43,610 bases of DNA from Mycobacterium sp. (GTDB taxonomy: Bacteria; Actinomycetota; Actinomycetes; Mycobacteriales; Mycobacteriaceae): positions 1 through 43,610 of the forward strand of contig NZ_JAFBAR010000041.1 in NCBI RefSeq assembly GCF_019247635.1. Direction: 5' to 3'. This document shows, in pieces, positions 6,757 to 16,337 of this stretch (positions are counted from its first letter, which is position 1; each line of letters opens with the position of its first letter). The position numbers and the translations under genes were made by a program. Below the pieces are notes generated by a model, which did no database searches, had not been told where the DNA came from, and saw only the letters and a list, made by a program, of their open reading frames with translations.

Positions 6757-8262
6757 ATGTCAGTGTCGGATACGCCCGTGGCCGCGGCTGATGTGTCGCC
6801 GGCCGACCGGGTTGACCGACGACTGTTGATCGACGGCCGTCTGGTCACCACCGACAAGACATTCCCCTCGATCAACCCCGCGACCGGCGCGGTCTTGGGC
6901 AACGCGCCCGACGCCGGCATCGTGGAGGCCCAGGCGGCGATCACCGCGGCTCGGCGCGCGTTCGACGCCACGAGCTGGTCGACCGACGTCGAGCTGCGGA
7001 TCCGTTGTCTGGATCAGCTGCATCGAGCGTTGGTCAGGCACGCCGACGAGTTGCGCGAGCTGACCATCGCCGAGGTCGGGGCCACCCGGGCGCTGACCCA
7101 GGGTCCTCAGCTGGATGACCCGATCCGCATCGTGCGCTTCTACGCCGACCTGCTGCGCAGCTATTCGTTTTCCGAGGACCTCGGCGAGATCGAGTCGCGG
7201 GGTATGCGGCATCACCGCTGGGTGGAGCAGGAGGCTGCGGGGGTGGTCGCGGCCATCATCGCCTACAACTATCCGAACCAACTCGCGCTGGCCAAGCTGG
7301 CCCCCGCGCTCGCGGCGGGATGCACCGTCGTGCTCAAGGGCGCGCCGGACACCCCACTGATCACCCTGGCGCTGGGCGAGTTGATCGCCGAGCACACCGA
7401 CATCCCAAACGGTGTAGTGAACGTGCTGAGCTCGTCGGATCCCGCGGTGGGGGCCGCGCTGACCACCAGTCCCGACGTCGACGTGGTCACTTTCACCGGA
7501 TCGACCGCGACCGGCCGGCGCATCATGGCCGCGGCGAGCGAGACCGTCAAGAAGGTCTTCCTGGAATTGGGAGGCAAGTCGGCGGTGATCATGCTCGACG
7601 ACGCGGAGTTCATCAGCGCGAGCATGTTTGCCGCGTTCAGTATGGTCACCCACGCCGGCCAGGGGTGTGCGCTCACCTCCCGACTCCTGGTGCCCAAGTC
7701 TCACCACGACGAGATCGTCGCGCTCGTCGCGGGCCACTTCGCCAACGTGCGCCACGGCGACCCCGCGGACCCGAAGACGTTCATGGGACCGTTGATCAAC
7801 GAGCGGCAGCGGGACAAGGTCGACGGTATGGTCCGGCGGGCCGTCGCGGCCGGCGCCACGCTGGTCACCGGCGGCGAAAAGCTGGATCCGGGCTTCTTCT
7901 ATGCGCCAACCCTGCTCACCAATGTCGATCCGGACAGCGAGATCGCCCAGGATGAGGTCTTCGGTCCGGTCCTTGTCGTCATCGCCTTCGACGATGACGA
8001 CGACGCCGTGCGCATCGCCAACAACTCCATTTACGGTTTGGCCGGGGCGGTATTCAGTCGAGACCAGGATCGGGCGCTTGCGGTGGCGCGCCGGATCAGG
8101 ACCGGCTCGTTTTCCATCAACGGCGGCAACTACTTCGGAGCGGACAGCCCGTTTGGTGGCTTCAAGCAGTCTGGCATCGGCCGGGAGATGGGAGTCGCCG
8201 GGCTCGAAGAGTTCCTCGAAGGCAAGACTTTCGCGATCCCGGCGCAGGGTGTTCGGGCATGA
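6757..8262 (+). CDS. NAD(P)-dependent aldehyde dehydrogenase
   Basis: 501-residue aldehyde dehydrogenase of the usual length. Catalytic elements: IIAYNYPNQLALAKLAPALA (cofactor region, NYP motif), FTGSTATGRRI, LELGGKSA with the general base Glu at residue 270, and GQGCALTSR with the nucleophile Cys304. It oxidises an aldehyde to the acid, probably an alcohol-derived intermediate of the same pathway. The acid could then be activated by the CoA-transferase encoded next, with which it overlaps by ATGA. Two-gene rightward operon, preceded by a palindrome variant at 6715-6729. The chain length or ring type of the substrate is not visible in the sequence. Confidence 0.93.
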   Translation: MSVSDTPVAAADVSPADRVDRRLLIDGRLVTTDKTFPSINPATGAVLGNAPDAGIVEAQAAITAARRAFDATSWSTDVELRIRCLDQLHRALVRHADELRELTIAEVGATRALTQGPQLDDPIRIVRFYADLLRSYSFSEDLGEIESRGMRHHRWVEQEAAGVVAAIIAYNYPNQLALAKLAPALAAGCTVVLKGAPDTPLITLALGELIAEHTDIPNGVVNVLSSSDPAVGAALTTSPDVDVVTFTGSTATGRRIMAAASETVKKVFLELGGKSAVIMLDDAEFISASMFAAFSMVTHAGQGCALTSRLLVPKSHHDEIVALVAGHFANVRHGDPADPKTFMGPLINERQRDKVDGMVRRAVAAGATLVTGGEKLDPGFFYAPTLLTNVDPDSEIAQDEVFGPVLVVIAFDDDDDAVRIANNSIYGLAGAVFSRDQDRALAVARRIRTGSFSINGGNYFGADSPFGGFKQSGIGREMGVAGLEEFLEGKTFAIPAQGVRA

Positions 8263-9464
8263 GACCACTCGAAGGAATCCGGGTCCTGGAAGTCGCCATG
8301 TACGGGTTTGTCCCGTCGGCGGGCGCCGTCCTGCGCGAATGGGGAGCCGACGTCGTCAAGGTCGAGCACGCGGTGACTGGCGATCCGCAGCGCGGACTGC
8401 GGCAGACCGGCATGCTGCGCGTCGAGGGCGACCCCAACCCCAACATCGAGCACGCCAACCGCGGCAAGCGCAGCCTCGGGCTGGACATGTCCGTGCCGGA
8501 AGGCAAGGAGGTGCTCTACGAGTTGGCCCGGCGGTCGGATGTGTTCCTGACCAGCTTTTTGCCCGGCACCAGGCAGAAGTTCGGCATCGACGTCGACGAT
8601 ATCCGGGCGGTGAACCCGACGATCATCTACGCGCGCGGCAGCGCGCTGGGGCCCCGGGGCGAAGAGTCCACCAAGGGCGGCTACGACATGACGGCCTTCT
8701 GGTGTCGGGCCGGCACCGCGGCGACCATCACGCCGATGGGGATGCCGGGCATGATCGCACCACCCGGGCCGGCCTATGGCGACACCATCTCGGGAACCAA
8801 CCTTGCCGGCGGCATCGCGGCGGCGCTGCTCAAGCGCGAACGCACCGGTGAACCGTCTGTCGTCGACGTCTCGCTGCTGGGCAGCGGACTGTGGTCGATG
8901 GGCCACACAGTGGCCTTGACGAAGCACCTCGGTCAGCGGCTGGAAGCGCCGCCCCCCGGTGTGCACGGTGCGCCCAACAACCCCTTGGTGGGCCTCTACA
9001 CGACGTCCGACGACCGCTACATCTCCTTCGTGATGATGCAACCCACCAAGTTCTGGGCCGACGTGTGCCGGCACGTCGACCATCCGGAGCTCGCCGACGA
9101 CCCTCGCTTCGACACCATCGAGAACCTCACTGCCAACACGGCGGAGGCCGTCGAGATCTTGACCAAGGTGATCGCGACCCGCACTCTTGCCGAGTGGAGC
9201 GAACGCTTTGCGACGCTCGCCGGACCGTGGGCGCCGGTGCAGGACACGTTGCAGGCGGCCGCCGACGCGCAGATCCGGGCGAACGAATACATCGTGCGCG
9301 CAGGCGAACTCGAATTGGTCGCCAACCCGGTGCAGTTCGACCTCGCCGCGCCGCAGACAGGCCCGGCCCCAGGGTTCGCTGAGCAGACCGACGAAATCCT
9401 GTTGGAACTGGGGATCGACTGGGACCGCATCATCGAACTCAAGACGGCCGGGGCGGTGACCTAG
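8259..9464 (+). CDS. Family III (CaiB/BaiF) CoA-transferase or racemase
   Basis: 401-residue class III CoA-transferase. The N-terminal segment GIRVLEVAMYGFVPSAGAVL with LREWGADVVKVEH is the family signature. The catalytic Asp is probably D143 in KGGYDMTAF. The family moves CoA between carboxylic acids through aspartyl-CoA anhydrides; alpha-methylacyl-CoA racemases share the fold. Coupling to the aldehyde dehydrogenase (ATGA) suggests it makes the CoA thioester of the acid just formed. A racemase acting on a 2-methyl-branched acyl-CoA is an alternative. Confidence 0.88.
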   Translation: MRPLEGIRVLEVAMYGFVPSAGAVLREWGADVVKVEHAVTGDPQRGLRQTGMLRVEGDPNPNIEHANRGKRSLGLDMSVPEGKEVLYELARRSDVFLTSFLPGTRQKFGIDVDDIRAVNPTIIYARGSALGPRGEESTKGGYDMTAFWCRAGTAATITPMGMPGMIAPPGPAYGDTISGTNLAGGIAAALLKRERTGEPSVVDVSLLGSGLWSMGHTVALTKHLGQRLEAPPPGVHGAPNNPLVGLYTTSDDRYISFVMMQPTKFWADVCRHVDHPELADDPRFDTIENLTANTAEAVEILTKVIATRTLAEWSERFATLAGPWAPVQDTLQAAADAQIRANEYIVRAGELELVANPVQFDLAAPQTGPAPGFAEQTDEILLELGIDWDRIIELKTAGAVT

Positions 9465-9826
9465 ACATGAAGTTGTGTGCGGCCATCGACACCCGATGTT
9501 TCATCTGCCGGGATTTGCCCGCGCATGCCGCGCGCGCTTCCTGCAGCCTGTCCCATAACGGTTATGCGTTTTCCGTTCCGCCTGGACGCCGGATGAGTCA
9601 TAATCGCCGAACGCTTCCAGTAGTGGGGGTATGGCCGGCCTACATGGTTGGGAGCGCCAGCTCACGCGACAGAACGGAGGGCCTGGCGTGAGACGGGAAG
9701 GCATGGTCGACGGCGCAGTCACCCGCTCCGCGGGGTGGCCGAGACCGGCCGAGGGCGCCCGGAACAAGCTGGCGTACAGCGTGGGTGGTTCTGCCGAATT
9801 TGCCATGGTCGAAGGACGCCGGACCG
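9465..9826 (+). promoter_or_regulatory. Upstream region of the mce operon with a CATAAC-G-GTTATG palindrome
   Basis: 362 bases between the CoA-transferase and yrbEA with no convincing gene. A perfect 13-base palindrome, CATAACGGTTATG, lies at 9554-9566, and another CATAA half site lies at 9599-9603. Around 9656-9692 there are short inverted repeats (CTCACGC/GCGTGAG). No copy of GAGAATNNNATTCTC was found here, so the mce operon may have its own regulator or be read through from the aldehyde dehydrogenase promoter. Confidence 0.4.
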
Positions 9827-10633
9827 ATGGCGAGTAGGGGCGGGGACCGCTGGTCTCCGGGCATCAGCCTGGGGCGTGGTTCCAAACCTATGGAGGCGGT
9901 CGGGGGTCTGTTCGCGATGTCGGCGGACGCGATCAAGTTTGTGTTCCGCCGCCCCTTTCAGGGACGCGAGTTCCTGGAGCAGTCCTGGTTTGTGGCGCGG
10001 GTCGCGATGCTGCCCACATTGTTGGTGGCCATCCCCTTCACCGTTCTGGTGAGTTTTACCCTCAATATTTTATTGCGAGAGCTCGGCGCCGCGGATTTGT
10101 CGGGAGCGGGTGCCGCGTTCGGTGCGGTCACGCAGGTCGGCCCGCTGGTAACCGTTTTGATTGTGGCCGGCGCCGGCGCCACGGCCATGTGTGCGGACCT
10201 TGGTTCGCGAACGATCCGCGAAGAGATCGACGCGATGGAAGTGTTGGGTATCAACCCTATTCAGCGCCTGGTCACCCCGCGCATGCTGGCCTCGGGCCTG
10301 GTGGCACTGCTACTGAACAGCCTCGTCGTCATCATCGGCATTCTGGGCGGATACGTCTTCTCTGTGTTCGTGCAGGACGTTAACCCGGGCGCCTTCGCGG
10401 CGGGCATCACCTTGCTGACCGGCGTGCCCGAAGTGATCATTTCGTGCGTCAAGGCGGCGCTTTTCGGTCTGATCGCCGGGTTGGTCGCCTGTTACCGGGG
10501 GTTGACGATAACGGGCGGCGGTGCGAAGGCAGTCGGCAACGCGGTGAACGAGACGGTGGTCTACGCGTTCATGTCGCTGTTCGTCGTCAATGTGGTCGTC
10601 ACCGCCATCGGCATCCGAATGTCGTCGAAGTAG
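9827..10633 (+). CDS. yrbEA: YrbE/MlaE-type permease subunit A of an Mce transporter
   Basis: 268-residue membrane protein of the MlaE/YrbE permease family with about five to six hydrophobic segments. Conserved stretches are FRRPFQGREFLEQSWFVARV, NILLRELGAADLSGAGAAFG, and the cytoplasmic coupling loop REEIDAMEVLGINPIQRLV, which in this family contacts the ATPase (MceG/MlaF type). No ATPase gene is in the window; mycobacteria encode it elsewhere. The ATG at 9827 is preferred; 9785 or an internal ATG at 9890 are possible. First gene of an eight-gene operon whose proteins import lipids or sterols across the cell envelope. Confidence 0.93.
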   Translation: MASRGGDRWSPGISLGRGSKPMEAVGGLFAMSADAIKFVFRRPFQGREFLEQSWFVARVAMLPTLLVAIPFTVLVSFTLNILLRELGAADLSGAGAAFGAVTQVGPLVTVLIVAGAGATAMCADLGSRTIREEIDAMEVLGINPIQRLVTPRMLASGLVALLLNSLVVIIGILGGYVFSVFVQDVNPGAFAAGITLLTGVPEVIISCVKAALFGLIAGLVACYRGLTITGGGAKAVGNAVNETVVYAFMSLFVVNVVVTAIGIRMSSK

Positions 10634-10674
10634 CCCAGAGGGGCCAAGACCTTGAAGGAGGGGTAGGACAGACC

Positions 10675-11520
10675 GTGACGCTGCGAGCCGCGTATCCGCG
10701 ACTGTCGCGACAGCTGGACAAACCGATCGCCACCTTGGGCCGGATCGGCGACCACACGCTGTTCTACGGCAGGGCGATTGCCGGCGCACCGTTCGCGGCT
10801 ACCCACTACCGGCGGGAAATCGTTCGCCTGGTTGCCGAAATCAGTATGGGCGCGGGAACTTTGGCGATGATCGGCGGGACGCTGGTGATCGTTGGATTTC
10901 TTACCCTCGCCGCGGGTGGCACGCTGGCGGTGCAAGGCTACAGTTCACTGGGCAATATCGGCATCGAGGCGCTGACCGGATTCCTGGCAGCATTCATCAA
11001 CGTTCGCATCGCGGCGCCGATCGTCGCCGGGATCGGTTTGGCCGCCACATTCGGTGCGGGCGTGACCGCGCAGCTGGGTGCCATGCGCATCAACGAGGAA
11101 GTCGACGCACTGGAAGCCATGGCGATCCGGCCGGTTTCCTACCTCGTCAGCACTCGGATCGTGGCGGGGATGCTGGCCATCACCCCGTTGTATTCCATCG
11201 CCGTCATCCTGTCGTTTCTCGCCAGTCAGTTCACGACGGTGGTCCTGTTCGGTCAATCAGGCGGCCTGTATCAGCACTACTTCACGACGTTCCTCAACCC
11301 GATCGACTTGCTGTGGTCGTTCTTGCAAGCGGTGCTGATGGCACTCACGATCCTGTTGATCCATACCTACTATGGGTACTTTGCCTCGGGTGGGCCGGCC
11401 GGCGTCGGCGTCGCTACTGGTAATGCGGTACGGACCTCGCTGATCGTGGTCGTATCGGTGACCCTGCTGATCTCGCTGTCCATCTACGGCTCCAACGGCA
11501 ACTTCCACTTGTCGGGCTAG
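10675..11520 (+). CDS. yrbEB: YrbE/MlaE-type permease subunit B of an Mce transporter
   Basis: 281-residue partner permease. MlaE-family features: FAATHYRREIVRLVAEISMG near the N-terminus, the central hydrophobic block, and the coupling loop INEEVDALEAMAIRPVSYLV. Starts at GTG 10675 behind a GGAGG-type site, 41 bases after yrbEA. YrbEA and YrbEB are expected to form the heterodimeric inner-membrane channel onto which the MceA-F tube docks. Confidence 0.93.
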   Translation: MTLRAAYPRLSRQLDKPIATLGRIGDHTLFYGRAIAGAPFAATHYRREIVRLVAEISMGAGTLAMIGGTLVIVGFLTLAAGGTLAVQGYSSLGNIGIEALTGFLAAFINVRIAAPIVAGIGLAATFGAGVTAQLGAMRINEEVDALEAMAIRPVSYLVSTRIVAGMLAITPLYSIAVILSFLASQFTTVVLFGQSGGLYQHYFTTFLNPIDLLWSFLQAVLMALTILLIHTYYGYFASGGPAGVGVATGNAVRTSLIVVVSVTLLISLSIYGSNGNFHLSG

Positions 11521-11553
11521 GGGCGGGATGGACACCATGATGGAGACGGGACA

Positions 11554-12789
11554 TTGACGCGCAGTGTCGGGCGGGGCCCCGCGCGCACCGGCCGTCACTC
11601 CGGCGGGCGGTCATACGCTCGCCCGCTGACCGGTTTGGCGACCATCGTCGTAATCGGCCTCATTTTCGCGGTGGCGATCGGGCTGTTCCAGGGCGATTTC
11701 ACCAAAAGCGTGCCGGTGACCGTGGTTTCACCGCGTGCCGGCCTGGTGATGAACCCCGACGCCAAAGTGAAGATGCGCGGCGTGGAAGTCGGCAAGGTCG
11801 GGACGATCGAAACGCTGCCGGACGGTAAAGCGGTCCTGCACCTGGAATTGCAACCGTCGCAGATCACACTCATTCCACGCAACGTGCTCGTCGACATCGC
11901 TTCGACGAGCGTCTTCGGCGCGAAGTTCGTCGAGCTGATTGCGCCCGACGCGCCCTCCTCCCAGCATCTGCAGGCCAACGATGTACTTCAGGGCCAACAC
12001 GTGACCGTGGAAATCAACACGGTGTTCCAGCAACTCACCTCGCTGTTGTCCACGATCGATCCCGCAAAGCTCAACGAGACGCTCGGGGCGATAGCGGCAG
12101 CGGTAAATGGTCGCGGCCACAAGATCGGCCAGATGCTTTCCGATCTGGATGCGTTTCTGGCCAAACAGGATCCCGCACTTCCCGCGCTGAGCCACGACCT
12201 CGAGGCCTTGCCGGTGGTCAGCAACGCCTACGCTGACGCGTCGCCGGACCTGCTGGCGACGGCCGACAATGCGGTCAGAATCAGCAAATCGATTGTCGAC
12301 GAGCAGCGAAACCTGGATGCCTTCCTGATCAGCTCAATTGGCTTGGCGGACATAGGCAATGACGTGGTGGGCGGCAACCGGCAGGCGCTGACCGACTCCC
12401 TGCACTTGGCGGTGCCGACCACCGACCTGCTCAACCAGTACCACCAGGCGCTGTGGTGTGGTCTCGCCGGGTCGCTGGTGAACCTGCACGCTCCAACCCT
12501 GCCCGAGCCGATGGTCAAGGTCATCGTCTACCTCGGTTTCGGCGCTGAGCGGTACCGCTACCCGACCAACTTGCCCAAGGTGGCTGCGACCGGCGGTCCG
12601 CAGTGTCATGATCTGCCCCTCGTGCCCTACGACGCCGCGCCGCCCTTCGTGATTGCCGACGTCGGCACCAACCCGCAGGAGTACGGCAACCAGCAATTGC
12701 TGTTGAACTCTGACGCCCTCAAGCAGCTGCTGTACGGGCCGATCGCCGGGCCGCCGCGCAACTCGATACAGGTGGGACAACCCGGATGA
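11554..12789 (+). CDS. mceA: Mce family protein MceA
   Basis: 411-residue Mce protein. One N-terminal membrane anchor (about 25-45), then the MCE/MlaD domain (VVSPRAGLVMNPDAKVKMRG, VEVGKVGTI) and the long alpha-helical region that follows in all actinobacterial Mce proteins. It is expected to be one of six distinct subunits of the periplasmic tunnel. The start is taken as TTG 11554, because the upstream in-frame codons down to the TAG at 11518 contain no ATG or GTG and GGAG lies about eight bases upstream. A tiny frame starting at ATG 11528 ends in a TGA that overlaps this TTG. Confidence 0.9.
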   Translation: MTRSVGRGPARTGRHSGGRSYARPLTGLATIVVIGLIFAVAIGLFQGDFTKSVPVTVVSPRAGLVMNPDAKVKMRGVEVGKVGTIETLPDGKAVLHLELQPSQITLIPRNVLVDIASTSVFGAKFVELIAPDAPSSQHLQANDVLQGQHVTVEINTVFQQLTSLLSTIDPAKLNETLGAIAAAVNGRGHKIGQMLSDLDAFLAKQDPALPALSHDLEALPVVSNAYADASPDLLATADNAVRISKSIVDEQRNLDAFLISSIGLADIGNDVVGGNRQALTDSLHLAVPTTDLLNQYHQALWCGLAGSLVNLHAPTLPEPMVKVIVYLGFGAERYRYPTNLPKVAATGGPQCHDLPLVPYDAAPPFVIADVGTNPQEYGNQQLLLNSDALKQLLYGPIAGPPRNSIQVGQPG

Positions 12790-13826
12790 CGGGCTCGCGC
12801 GGGATGATCATCAAGTTCGGGGCCTTCGCCACCGTCATGATTGTGTTGACGGTCTGTTTGTTCTTCATTTTCGGCCAGTATCGAACCGGTTCGACGGCGG
12901 GTTATACGGCAGTCTTCACCGATGTGTCCAGGCTGAAGACCGGACAGACTGTGCGGGTCGCCGGTGTCCGGGTGGGTACCGTCAACGGCGTCGAACTGCG
13001 CGCCGACAAGAAAGTTATGGTCAAGTTCGACGTCGACCGCAGCGTCGCGTTGACCACGGGCACCCGCGCCGTCGTCCGCTACCTCAATCTGGTCGGTGAC
13101 CGCTACCTCGAGCTGGTAGACGGTCCCGGATCCACTAAGGTTCTGCCGGCCGGGTCGGAGATCCCGATCGACCGCACTGCGCCGGCGCTCGACCTTGATC
13201 TCCTGCTCGGTGGGCTCAAACCCGTTACCCAGGGCCTCAATCCGCAGGACGTCAACTCGCTCAGCGCATCGCTGATTCAGGTGTTCCAGGGCGAGGGCGG
13301 AACCTTGCAGTCGCTGCTATCGAAGACGTCCTCGTTCTCCAATGCGTTGGCTGACAACAGCCAGACCGTGCAGGAGCTGATCGACAACCTCAACACCGTC
13401 GTCGCGACCGTCAACAAGGAGAGCCCTAAGTTTTCCGACACCATCGACCGCCTGCAGCGGTTGATCAGCGGGCTCTCGGATGACCGCAATACGATCGGCA
13501 CCGCCATCACTGCCCTGGACAACGGGACCGCCTCGATCGCGGATCTTCTCGCCCGCGCCCGCGCCCCGCTGGCCGGCACCGTGGACCAGTTGAGCCGGCT
13601 GGCCCCGCTGCTGGACAGCAACAAGAACCAGATCGACATCTCGCTGAAGAAGTTGCCCAACAACTACCGCAAACTGCAGAGGTTGGGTTCGTACGGGGCG
13701 TGGTTCCCCTATTACCTGTGCGGGCTTGGGCTGCGTGTCTCCGACCTGCAGTACCGGACGGTGGAAGTGGGAGTGACTCATCAGGTCACCGGGCGCTGCG
13801 CGGAACCGACGGATCCCGATGAATAG
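12786..13826 (+). CDS. mceB: Mce family protein MceB
   Basis: 346-residue Mce protein with an N-terminal transmembrane helix (FGAFATVMIVLTVCLFFIF), an MCE domain (YTAVFTDVSRLKTGQTVRVA, VRVGTVNGVEL) and a helical C-terminal region. Overlaps mceA by ATGA. Length and order fit subunit B of an actinobacterial Mce operon. Confidence 0.92.
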   Translation: MTGSRGMIIKFGAFATVMIVLTVCLFFIFGQYRTGSTAGYTAVFTDVSRLKTGQTVRVAGVRVGTVNGVELRADKKVMVKFDVDRSVALTTGTRAVVRYLNLVGDRYLELVDGPGSTKVLPAGSEIPIDRTAPALDLDLLLGGLKPVTQGLNPQDVNSLSASLIQVFQGEGGTLQSLLSKTSSFSNALADNSQTVQELIDNLNTVVATVNKESPKFSDTIDRLQRLISGLSDDRNTIGTAITALDNGTASIADLLARARAPLAGTVDQLSRLAPLLDSNKNQIDISLKKLPNNYRKLQRLGSYGAWFPYYLCGLGLRVSDLQYRTVEVGVTHQVTGRCAEPTDPDE

Positions 13827-14901
13827 GTATCGCGGAGCAGGCCTCATTCGCGCCGGATTCATCGGCGCCGTGCTGGTGATGCTGGTCATCGCCGTCGGAC
13901 TGAACCCCGAGCAGCTGATACAGCGGGCGACCAGTGTCCGCTACAAAGCACTGTTTTCCGATGCCGGTGGCCTGGCGACCGGCAATGACGTCACGGTATC
14001 GGGAACGAAAGTCGGCAGCGTGTCGAGCATGTCCCTGCAGCACGGAGACGTCCTGGTCACGTTCACCGTCAAGGGCACGGTCCAACTCGGGGGTGCCACT
14101 ACCGCCCACATCAGGACAGGTTCGCTGTTGGGTCAGCGGGTTCTGACCCTTGAATCCGCGGGCGGCGACACCCTGCATCCGTTGTCGGTCATCCCGGTAT
14201 CGCGCACGTCGTCGCCCTACTCGCTGTCCGAAGCCGTCGAGGACCTCAGCAGTGACATCCAGGGAACCGACACCCGGGCGCTCAACCAGTCGCTTGACAC
14301 GCTGTCGACGACCCTGAATCAGATTGCGCCGCAACTGGGACCGGCTTTCGACGGGGTGACTCGATTGTCGCAGGCGCTAAACGGACGCAACCAGACGCTG
14401 GGGGAGCTGCTGAAGGGCGCCGCCGATGTGACCGGCATCCTGTCGCAACGCAGTCAGCAACTCAACACGTTGATCCTCAACGCCGACGATCTGCTTTCCA
14501 TGCTGGTGGCGCGGAGGCAGGCGATCGTGCGGTTGCTGGCCAGCACGTCCGCGGTGGCAAGGCAACTTACCGGTTTGGTGCACGACAACGAGGCGAAGCT
14601 GGCGCCGGCACTAAAGAAGCTGAACTCCGTGACGGACATGCTGGAGAAGAACCGCGACAGCCTCTCCAGAGCGCTTCCCGGGCTCGCGAAATACGAGCTG
14701 ACGCAAGCCGAGACCGCGTCCAGCGGGTTCTATTACAACCCGTTCATCCCTAACTTGTTCACGTTGCAATTCTTCCAGTGGTTGTTCGACTACTCGTTTG
14801 GCTTCCGTGCCTACGGCGCTCCGGGTCAACCGCCGGACACCGCGGGGCCGCGGGCGCTGCTCCCATTCCCGTTCAACCAGGATCCTGGGGGGTCGCGATG
14901 A
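13819..14901 (+). CDS. mceC: Mce family protein MceC
   Basis: 360-residue Mce protein: an N-terminal anchor (LIRAGFIGAVLVMLVIAVGL), an MCE domain (YKALFSDAGGLATGNDVTVS, TKVGSVSSM) and helical repeats. Its start overlaps the mceB stop by 8 bases. The C-terminal 60 residues include aromatic FYYNPFIPNLFTLQFFQWLF and then a short Pro/Gly-rich tail. Confidence 0.92.
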   Translation: MNRYRGAGLIRAGFIGAVLVMLVIAVGLNPEQLIQRATSVRYKALFSDAGGLATGNDVTVSGTKVGSVSSMSLQHGDVLVTFTVKGTVQLGGATTAHIRTGSLLGQRVLTLESAGGDTLHPLSVIPVSRTSSPYSLSEAVEDLSSDIQGTDTRALNQSLDTLSTTLNQIAPQLGPAFDGVTRLSQALNGRNQTLGELLKGAADVTGILSQRSQQLNTLILNADDLLSMLVARRQAIVRLLASTSAVARQLTGLVHDNEAKLAPALKKLNSVTDMLEKNRDSLSRALPGLAKYELTQAETASSGFYYNPFIPNLFTLQFFQWLFDYSFGFRAYGAPGQPPDTAGPRALLPFPFNQDPGGSR

Positions 14902-16337
14902 GCCGGCTCGAGGGGTTGCTGCGCAACAAGCTCAAAACCGCACTGGCGATCCTGCTGGCCGGGCTCGTCGTTGTCGGCGGGTGGATCGCCATCCGTAACA
15001 CCTTCTTCCGTCCGACGACGATCACCGCCTACTTCCCGACCGCCACCGCGATTTATCCGGGCGACGACGTGCGGGTGTCCGGGATGAAGGTCGGCACCAT
15101 CGCGTCCATCCAGCCGGCGGGCACGCAGGCGAAGCTGGTCATGCACATCGACCGCAACGTGCCCATCCCGGTGAACGCCAAAGCGGTGATCGTGGCCCAG
15201 AACCTCGTGGCGGCACGCTACGTCCAGCTCACGCCGGCCTATCGGTCCAGTGGCCCCACCATGGGTGACGGCACGGTGATACCGGTCGATCGGACGGCCG
15301 TACCGGTCGAGTGGGACCAGGTGAAGGACCAATTGATGCGGCTGGCAACGGAGTTGGGTCCCAATAGCCAGGTGTCGACCACGTCGGTGGGGCGGTTCAT
15401 CGACAGCGCCGCCGACGCGCTGGGCAACGGTAACGGTGAGAAGTTGCGGCAGACGCTGGCGCAGTTGTCGGGGGTCGGGCGAATCCTGGCCAGCGGCAGC
15501 GGCAACCTCGTCGACATCATCAAGAACCTGCAGACCTTCGTCGCGGCCCTGCGGGACAGCAACGTCCAGATCGTGCAGTTCGACAATCGGCTGGCCACGC
15601 TCACCAGCGTGCTCGACGACAACAAGTCCGACATAGACGCGGCGTTGACGGACCTGTCGAGCGCGGTGGGCGAGGTGCAGCGGTTCATCGCGGGCAGCCG
15701 AGATGCGACCTCGGAGCAGATTGCGCGGCTGGCTGACCTGACGCAGATTCTCGTCGACAACAAGGCTTCGTTGAAGAACGTTCTGCACGTCACGCCGAAC
15801 GCCTTGGCAAACGGCTATAACGACTACGACCCGGACGTCGGCAACATCCGAGGCGGGGTTGGAATTCAGAACCTCACCAATCCGACGTGGGCCTTCTGCT
15901 CGCAGATCGGAGCCCTGGAGAACGCGACCTCGGTGGAGACCGGCAAGCTGTGCGGGTTGTACCTGAGCCCGGCGTTGAGGGTGTTCAACCCGTTGCTGTA
16001 TTTCAACTTCAATTACCTCCCGATTCCGGTCAACCCGATCCTGGCCCCGGCGTTCGATCCCAAGAACGTCGTCTACACCGAGGCGCGGCTGGCGCCCGGC
16101 GGGGAGGGCCCGAAGCCGGGCCCGCCCGAGTTGCCGCCCGCCGTGTCCGCGTACCGGGGGCTCCCGGGTGACACCCCGGACGAGCCGCCGCCGCCACCGC
16201 CACCGGGGCGGATACCCGGTGCGGCAATGCCGGAGCCACCGCCGCCGAGCGTGCCGCCCGAGCCGGGGCCCGCTCCGGGCCCGGGCCCGGCCAATGTGCC
16301 CCAGATGCTGCTGCCGGCGGAAGGGCAGCAACCATGA
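14898..16337 (+). CDS. mceD: Mce family protein MceD with Pro-rich tail
   Basis: 479-residue Mce protein. N-terminal membrane helix, MCE domain (ITAYFPTATAIYPGDDVRVS, MKVGTIASI), long helical domain, then about 80 residues dominated by Pro, Gly and Ala with a run of seven prolines. The tail is expected to be disordered and may span peptidoglycan or contact neighbouring subunits. Overlaps mceC by ATGA; that ATG directly precedes the conserved N-terminus SRLEGLLRNKLKTALAI. Confidence 0.92.
   Translation: MSRLEGLLRNKLKTALAILLAGLVVVGGWIAIRNTFFRPTTITAYFPTATAIYPGDDVRVSGMKVGTIASIQPAGTQAKLVMHIDRNVPIPVNAKAVIVAQNLVAARYVQLTPAYRSSGPTMGDGTVIPVDRTAVPVEWDQVKDQLMRLATELGPNSQVSTTSVGRFIDSAADALGNGNGEKLRQTLAQLSGVGRILASGSGNLVDIIKNLQTFVAALRDSNVQIVQFDNRLATLTSVLDDNKSDIDAALTDLSSAVGEVQRFIAGSRDATSEQIARLADLTQILVDNKASLKNVLHVTPNALANGYNDYDPDVGNIRGGVGIQNLTNPTWAFCSQIGALENATSVETGKLCGLYLSPALRVFNPLLYFNFNYLPIPVNPILAPAFDPKNVVYTEARLAPGGEGPKPGPPELPPAVSAYRGLPGDTPDEPPPPPPPGRIPGAAMPEPPPPSVPPEPGPAPGPGPANVPQMLLPAEGQQP

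Noticed and set aside
6760..8268. 502-residue minus-strand frame opposite the aldehyde dehydrogenase
   Set aside because: The plus strand encodes an aldehyde dehydrogenase with catalytic Glu and Cys. The antisense translation is Arg/Gly/Asp-rich with no domain.
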